Source: CASQEL01 sp036655975 (GTDB lineage: Bacteria; Desulfobacterota; Desulfovibrionia; Desulfovibrionales; Desulfovibrionaceae). From it: a stretch of DNA of 27,584 bases. The notes under the pieces were generated by a model. That model was given only the letters and a program-made list of their open reading frames with translations. It had not been told where the DNA came from and did no database searches. The stretch spans positions 1-27,584 of the forward strand of contig JAVVPD010000027.1 of NCBI GenBank assembly GCA_036655975.1. The letters run 5' to 3'. Each line of letters begins with the position of its first letter. The first letter of the stretch is position 1. A program made the position numbers and the translations under genes. This document shows positions 23,178 through 27,584 of the stretch, piece after piece.

Positions 23178-24068
23178 ATGCTGGAGCTTCTGCATGATCC
23201 CGTCCTCGCTGAACGAACCACCCTGCACCTTGGAGGAACCGCCATTGCGGAAATTCGGGTTACTGAAGCTGTGGACGCGCTCAAGGTAGGGGCTGCATGC
23301 ACAAGCCTAGGAGGGGAGCCTTTCGTGCTTGGGGCTGGAAGCAATCTTTTGGCAGCGGACGGGCGCTTACCCGTGGTGCTGTTGCGCCCTCTGTTTACAA
23401 AAACCTTATTTGTGGCGGAAGAAGGTGCGGATACCGTGCTGGTGCGTGTAGGCGGGGGAGTGCGTTTGCCCCGGCTGCTCGGCAGCTGCGCTCGCTGGGG
23501 TTTGGGGGGGCTGGAAGGCTTGTGCGGCATCCCCGGCACCGTGGGGGGGGCCGTTGCCATGAACGCGGGTTCCTTTGGCTGTGAGACAGGCAAATTGCTC
23601 CATTCTGTACGGGTATATTCACCCGCTTTGGGGGTCGTTGATGTGGCAGCGGAATACCTAAACTTTGGGTATCGGAGCATGGCAATAGCGGGACTAAATA
23701 CATGGTTTTTCGTGATTCATGCAACTTTTGCCTTGACGCGTTCTTCTATGAATGGCATCACAAAAGCCATGCGTCATAACTTTCTCGAGAAAAAATCTAA
23801 ACAACCAATGACCGCGTGGAGCGCAGGCTGTGCGTTCAAGAATCCTGCCCCAGAGCATTCTGCGGGGAAATTACTTGAACAATGTGGTTTTAAAGGGAAA
23901 AAGCTTGGTGGAATGGCCTTCTCTTCGGTGCATGCAAATTTTCTTATTAACGAAGGGCAGGGCAGCGCTACAGCGGCTTTTGACTTGCTTGAGTGTGCAC
24001 AAAAAACCGTGCATGAACGTTTGGGCATACTGTTAGAGCGGGAACTGAAGGTGCTTTTGTGTCACTAA
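23178..24068 (+). CDS. murB: UDP-N-acetylenolpyruvoylglucosamine reductase MurB
   Basis: A 296-residue FAD enzyme that reduces enolpyruvyl-UDP-GlcNAc to UDP-MurNAc with NADPH. TTLHLGGTA (14-22), LGAGSNLL (51-58) and GLEGLCGIPGTVGGAVAMNAG (111-131) are FAD-binding blocks; FGYRSM (163-168) supplies the catalytic Arg. SAGCAFKNP has Cys218 where E. coli has the proton-donating Ser229. The absence of a Tyr loop and the size point to type II MurB. GGAGG (23165-23169) lies 8 bases before ATG 23178. The first part is very GC-rich with G7 and G8 runs (23504-23510, 23543-23550), whereas from about 23580 the gene drops to roughly 42-55% GC. The last 10 bases overlap ftsQ. Confidence 0.94.
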   Translation: MLELLHDPVLAERTTLHLGGTAIAEIRVTEAVDALKVGAACTSLGGEPFVLGAGSNLLAADGRLPVVLLRPLFTKTLFVAEEGADTVLVRVGGGVRLPRLLGSCARWGLGGLEGLCGIPGTVGGAVAMNAGSFGCETGKLLHSVRVYSPALGVVDVAAEYLNFGYRSMAIAGLNTWFFVIHATFALTRSSMNGITKAMRHNFLEKKSKQPMTAWSAGCAFKNPAPEHSAGKLLEQCGFKGKKLGGMAFSSVHANFLINEGQGSATAAFDLLECAQKTVHERLGILLERELKVLLCH

Positions 24069-24928
24069 AATTGTCTGGCACAAACAAGCATAAGAACCGC
24101 CCGCGTAATGCCTATGCCAGCTCCTCCAAAGGGGGTAAAAAGCGTCAATGGTTTAAAGTTTGGCGTTGGCCTTCCCTCTCTCGTTTGGGGGGCATGGGCG
24201 GAATATTTTTGTGTACCTTGATTGGCGGGGCGGTATTGTTCGGCATGGGTGTCGGAACACTGCAATTATACAGATACGTCACCACCAGCCATTTTTTTGA
24301 TACAAAGTATGTGGATGTTTCCGGTAATGTGCGCTTGTCCCGCGAGGCCTTGTTGCAGTTGGCGGGCTTACAAGTGGGGCAGAATTCGCTGGCGACCAGC
24401 ATTGCCAAAGTGGAACGTTCTCTGCTGAGTACGCCGTGGGTGGAAGAGGTTTCGGTCAAGCGTTTACTGCCGGATCGTTTCGTGCTTAAGGTGAAAGAGA
24501 GAGTTCCTTCTTTCTGGGTACGTAAAGACGGGGTGTTGAATTATGCGAACACCGAAGGAACCATCATCGCCCCCGTGGAAACGGCAAATTTTCTCTCTCT
24601 GCCCACGCTGGAAGTGGAAGGGGGAAGCGAAGAGGTGTTGCCCCACCTTGGTGAATACGTGAAAGATTTGCAGATGGGCCGGCTGCCCGTGGAATTTGGG
24701 GCGGTGTCCGCCATCAGCATTACCCCCGGGAGGGGTGTGGAACTATTTTTAGAAGACCGCAACATGCGTTTGAGTCTTGCCACAGATGATTGGAAGGGCA
24801 ATCTGGAGCGCTTGGGGATTACTTTAAGTGATTTAGCTCGCAGAAATGAGTTGGGAAGTGTGCGCGAAATCCGCGCCGCCGATGGGAATGTGTGGGTGAT
24901 CAAATTTTCGGATACACCCGCCAAATAG
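24059..24928 (+). CDS. ftsQ: Cell division protein FtsQ
   Basis: A 289-residue bitopic protein. A basic cytoplasmic N-terminus of about 45 residues (rich in Lys and Arg) is followed by one helix (about 47-68) and a POTRA domain (about 83-150: VDVSGNVRLSREALLQLAGLQ, STPWVEEVSVKRLLPDRF). The remaining beta domain (about 155-285) is less conserved. FtsQ bridges early and late divisome proteins through FtsB and FtsL. The start is GTG 24059, with AAGG 7 bases upstream inside the end of murB, giving a 10-base overlap. ftsA follows after 37 bases with its own strong ribosome site. Confidence 0.92.
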   Translation: MSLKLSGTNKHKNRPRNAYASSSKGGKKRQWFKVWRWPSLSRLGGMGGIFLCTLIGGAVLFGMGVGTLQLYRYVTTSHFFDTKYVDVSGNVRLSREALLQLAGLQVGQNSLATSIAKVERSLLSTPWVEEVSVKRLLPDRFVLKVKERVPSFWVRKDGVLNYANTEGTIIAPVETANFLSLPTLEVEGGSEEVLPHLGEYVKDLQMGRLPVEFGAVSAISITPGRGVELFLEDRNMRLSLATDDWKGNLERLGITLSDLARRNELGSVREIRAADGNVWVIKFSDTPAK

Positions 24929-24965
24929 CGGAAGCGATTTTGCACAGGAATAGGAGAAGGATGGC

Positions 24966-26198
24966 ATGAGCAAGTCTGAATTGATTGTTGGACTGGACAT
25001 AGGCACCACCAAAATTTGTACCGTAGTGGGCGAGCTTGCCGACTCGGGCCTGATAGACGTGGTAGGCATTGGCACCAGTGTTTCCACCGGCCTGCGTAAG
25101 GGGGTTGTGGTCAACATTGAGCAGACCGTGCAATCCATCCGCAAGGCTTTGGAAGAAGCGGAACTGATGGCCGGTTGTGAAATCCGTGCGGTGTATGTGG
25201 GTATCGCGGGCAGCCATATCATGGGTATCAACAGCCATGGTGTCATTGCCGTCAAGGGGGGCGAAGTGGCCCAGCGCGATATTGAACGCGCTCTTGATGC
25301 CGCACGCGCGGTGGCTATCCCCGCAGACCGTGAGGTCATTCATATTTTGCCGCAGGAATATATTGTTGATGATCAACGCGGCATTGCCGACCCTCTGGGT
25401 ATGGCTGGCGTACGTCTGGAAGTGAAGGTGCACATTGTTACTGGGGCTGTTTCCTCGGCCCAAAACATTGTGCGCTCGTGCCACCGGAGCGGTTTGGAAG
25501 TTTCGGATATTGCCCTTGAAGCTTTGGCTTCGGCTAAAGCCGTGCTGACTGAGGAAGAACGCGAAATTGGTGTAGCACTGGTAGATCTTGGGGGTGGTAC
25601 CACAGATATTGCCATTTTTGCCAATGACGCTATCAAACACACGGCGGTGCTGGGTCTTGGGGGGCAAAATCTCACCAACGACATTGCCTTCGGCCTGCGA
25701 ACCCCCATTGGTTCTGCGGAAAAAATTAAGCTTAAATACGGTTGTGCATTGGCCGAGATGGTGCGTAACGATGAATATATCGAAGTGCCCAGTGTGGGAG
25801 GGCGTGAGCCGCGCCGTCTTTCACGCCAAGTGCTGGCCGAAATTTGCGAACCGCGCATGGAAGAAATTCTGTACCTTGTGGATCAAACGCTTGTGCGCTC
25901 CGGCTATAAGGACATGATCGGCGCGGGTGTTGTGCTGACTGGGGGCACAGCCCTGATTGAAGGTTGCCAAGAACTTGGAGAGCAAATTTTTAATTTGCCA
26001 ACGCGCATCGGCTATCCGCGTAATGTGGGTGGTTTGAAAGATGTGGTCAACAGTCCAAAATTTGCCACGGCTGTGGGTTTGTTGCGCTACGGCGCGGAAA
26101 AAGAAACACAGGGGCAAAAGAAATTTACTAATCGTGAGTCGGGGATGTTTAACGGCGTTTTGAGTCGCATGAAAAAGTGGTTTGCTGACATATCATAA
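24966..26198 (+). CDS. ftsA: Cell division protein FtsA
   Basis: A 410-residue actin-like ATPase that anchors FtsZ to the membrane. VGLDIGTTKICTVVGE (8-23) is phosphate loop 1, the 1C subdomain spans about 85-165 (GINSHGVIAVKGGEVAQRDI), VALVDLGGGTTDIAIF is phosphate loop 2, and VVLTGGTALIEG the adenosine motif. The C-terminal GVLSRMKKWFADI is an amphipathic membrane-targeting helix. Start 24966 is preceded by AGGAGAAGG; an ATG 5 bases earlier is out of frame and stops after two codons. ftsZ follows after 42 bases. Confidence 0.96.
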   Translation: MSKSELIVGLDIGTTKICTVVGELADSGLIDVVGIGTSVSTGLRKGVVVNIEQTVQSIRKALEEAELMAGCEIRAVYVGIAGSHIMGINSHGVIAVKGGEVAQRDIERALDAARAVAIPADREVIHILPQEYIVDDQRGIADPLGMAGVRLEVKVHIVTGAVSSAQNIVRSCHRSGLEVSDIALEALASAKAVLTEEEREIGVALVDLGGGTTDIAIFANDAIKHTAVLGLGGQNLTNDIAFGLRTPIGSAEKIKLKYGCALAEMVRNDEYIEVPSVGGREPRRLSRQVLAEICEPRMEEILYLVDQTLVRSGYKDMIGAGVVLTGGTALIEGCQELGEQIFNLPTRIGYPRNVGGLKDVVNSPKFATAVGLLRYGAEKETQGQKKFTNRESGMFNGVLSRMKKWFADIS

Positions 26199-26240
26199 AT
26201 CCTGTCGGGCAGGGTGAAAACGCATTTCGGAGGAGAGGTT

Positions 26241-27530
26241 ATGGAAATTATGGGTATAGATAGCTTAGTTCTTGCAAGTAATGCAAAAATTAAAGTTGTC
26301 GGTGTCGGCGGCGGTGGCAGTAATGCGGTGCAGAACATGATTGCATCCGGTTTGCGCGGTGTGACTTTTGTTGCCGCTAATACCGATTTGCAGGCTTTGA
26401 ACAAAAGCAGCGCAACCGAAAAAATACAATTGGGCGAAAAGCTTACCAAGGGGCTTGGGGCTGGTGCCAATCCACAGGTGGGGCGTGATGCCGCTCTGGA
26501 AAGTGTGGGCGCTATCCGCGATGCTCTGGGCGATGCGGATATGGTCTTTGTCACTGCGGGCATGGGCGGCGGCACGGGCACGGGTGCAGCCCCTATTATC
26601 GCGCAAGCGGCTAAAGAAATGGGCGCCTTGACCGTGGGGGTGGTGACAAAACCTTTCAGCTTTGAAGGTGCCAAGCGGCGTGCCGCAGCGGAAGCGGGGC
26701 TGGCAGATTTTAAGCAGCATGTGGATTGCCTGATCACTATTCCCAACGACCGCCTGATGGCTTTTGCCCCCAAAAAGGCTCCTTTCACAGAAATGTTGAA
26801 AAAAGCCAACGATGTACTGTATTATGCCGTAAAAGGTATTTCCGATGTAATCATGGAAGATGGCCTGATTAATCTGGACTTTGCCGACGTGCGTACCGTC
26901 ATGGCGGAATCGGGGCTGGCCCTCATGGGTACCGGTATTGCCACGGGCGAAAATCGCGCGAAGGAAGCCGCCCAACGCGCTATTATGAGCCCGCTGCTTG
27001 AAGATGTTTCGCTGGAAGGGGCCAAGGCTGTCTTGTATAATATCACGGCATCCATGGACATTGCTGGTGAAGAAATTGACGAAATCGGGAGTATTATTTC
27101 TGAAGCCGCCCATGCTGAGGCGAATATTATCTTTGGTGTGGTGTTTGACGAAAGTGTGGGTGAAGAAATTCGCATTACCGTTATTGCCACAGGTATTGAA
27201 AGCCCCGCACAGCCTGTGGCCGTGCCTGCGGCTCCGGCTGCCACGGTGACCAATTTCCGTCAGCCAGGGGCAAACGCTGTGCCTTCCTCTCAGGGCCTGC
27301 GCCGCCAGCCACAACAGGTGCAGCATGCCGAAACTCTTGGCGGAGGCGCCCGCTCTACACAAATTGAAATGTGGCGCGGGGCTGGAAATGAAGACCGTTC
27401 TGCCTTCATGCGTAAGCGTGAGGCGCTCGGTTCCACACGTCCCCATGCACATATGCCCGGACAGGATGATTTTATTTTTGATGAGGACGAATTTGAAGTG
27501 CCCTCATTTATTCGCCGTCAAGCTGATTAG
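26241..27530 (+). CDS. ftsZ: Cell division protein FtsZ
   Basis: A 429-residue tubulin-like GTPase that forms the Z ring. KVVGVGGGGSNAV (18-30) starts the nucleotide fold, AGMGGGTGTGAAPIIA (106-121) is the tubulin signature, and TIPNDRL and FADVRTVM are family blocks. A variable linker (about 325-410, Ala/Pro/Gln-rich) leads to the conserved C-terminal peptide FEVPSFIRRQ (about 418-427), which binds FtsA. GGAGGAGAGG (26229-26238) directly upstream is the strongest ribosome site of the cluster and supports ATG 26241, consistent with the large amount of FtsZ cells need. Nothing further is coded in the 54 bases to the window end. Confidence 0.97.
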   Translation: MEIMGIDSLVLASNAKIKVVGVGGGGSNAVQNMIASGLRGVTFVAANTDLQALNKSSATEKIQLGEKLTKGLGAGANPQVGRDAALESVGAIRDALGDADMVFVTAGMGGGTGTGAAPIIAQAAKEMGALTVGVVTKPFSFEGAKRRAAAEAGLADFKQHVDCLITIPNDRLMAFAPKKAPFTEMLKKANDVLYYAVKGISDVIMEDGLINLDFADVRTVMAESGLALMGTGIATGENRAKEAAQRAIMSPLLEDVSLEGAKAVLYNITASMDIAGEEIDEIGSIISEAAHAEANIIFGVVFDESVGEEIRITVIATGIESPAQPVAVPAAPAATVTNFRQPGANAVPSSQGLRRQPQQVQHAETLGGGARSTQIEMWRGAGNEDRSAFMRKREALGSTRPHAHMPGQDDFIFDEDEFEVPSFIRRQAD

Positions 27531-27582
27531 GCGACGGGAAGCGTCGCCCGCCCCTTAGGCGTAGGCGAAATTTACTTTCGCC
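27530..27582 (+). other. Two consecutive stem-loops directly after ftsZ
   Basis: GGCGACG (27530-27536) pairs with CGTCGCC (27542-27548), starting at the last base of the ftsZ stop codon. GGCGAAA (27564-27570) pairs with TTTCGCC (27576-27582). No T-run is visible before the window ends, so whether either works as a terminator of the dcw transcript cannot be decided here. Confidence 0.5.
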
Positions 27583-27584
27583 GT

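Noticed and set aside
21947..23680. 577-codon minus-strand open frame across murC and murB
   Set aside because: It is antisense to two genes with complete catalytic motifs; long antisense frames are common in GC-rich coding DNA, and the translation is low-complexity His/Arg/Gln-rich.
26265..27452. 395-codon minus-strand open frame opposite ftsZ
   Set aside because: It is a shadow of the strongly conserved ftsZ frame, with no recognisable domain and no ribosome site.

Overview
The window reads as a stretch of chromosome from a sulfate-reducing bacterium of the Desulfovibrionaceae (or a close Desulfobacterota relative). This rests on a PxxKW-type cysteine-rich protein at the left edge, a division/cell-wall (dcw) cluster ordered mraZ-rsmH-ftsL-ftsI-murE-murF-mraY-murD-ftsW-murG-murC-murB-ftsQ-ftsA-ftsZ, an FtsI with a C-terminal PASTA domain, and moderately GC-rich coding DNA. 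MurE carries the meso-diaminopimelate signature, as expected for a Gram-negative wall. I see no rRNA, tRNA, CRISPR array, insertion sequence or phage gene.

Left part (1-5850): the 5' end of a cysteine-rich protein gene (minus strand, cut by the window edge), a deaminase of the 5'-methylthioadenosine/S-adenosylhomocysteine type (minus), a divergent small alpha/beta hydrolase, then the Sec accessory genes yajC-secD-secF on the plus strand. A strong bidirectional terminator (5903-5948) closes secF against the convergent dctA.

Middle (5976-10169, all minus strand): the C4-dicarboxylate transporter dctA, preceded by a roughly 370-base gene-free leader, then a pyk/HD-GYP gene pair only 3 bases apart that ends in its own intrinsic terminator. 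Pyruvate kinase diverges from the dcw cluster.

Right part (10358-27530): fifteen plus-strand genes run from mraZ to ftsZ with overlaps or short gaps throughout, so they are probably co-transcribed. The cluster starts with a near-consensus promoter overlapped by four 10-bp-spaced TGGG/TGGT repeats, which look like the MraZ autoregulatory operator. Its products make the UDP-MurNAc-pentapeptide precursor (MurB, C, E, D, F), lipid I and II (MraY, MurG), polymerise and cross-link septal wall (FtsW, FtsI), and build the divisome (FtsL, Q, A, Z). ddl and murA are not in the cluster.

The window is largely canonical housekeeping DNA and I do not see a convincing undescribed system. The points most worth a second look are the MraZ operator architecture, a SecF with an apparent extra pair of membrane helices, the pyk/HD-GYP coupling, an intrinsic terminator facing the wrong way between yajC and secD, and a sharp GC drop inside murB.
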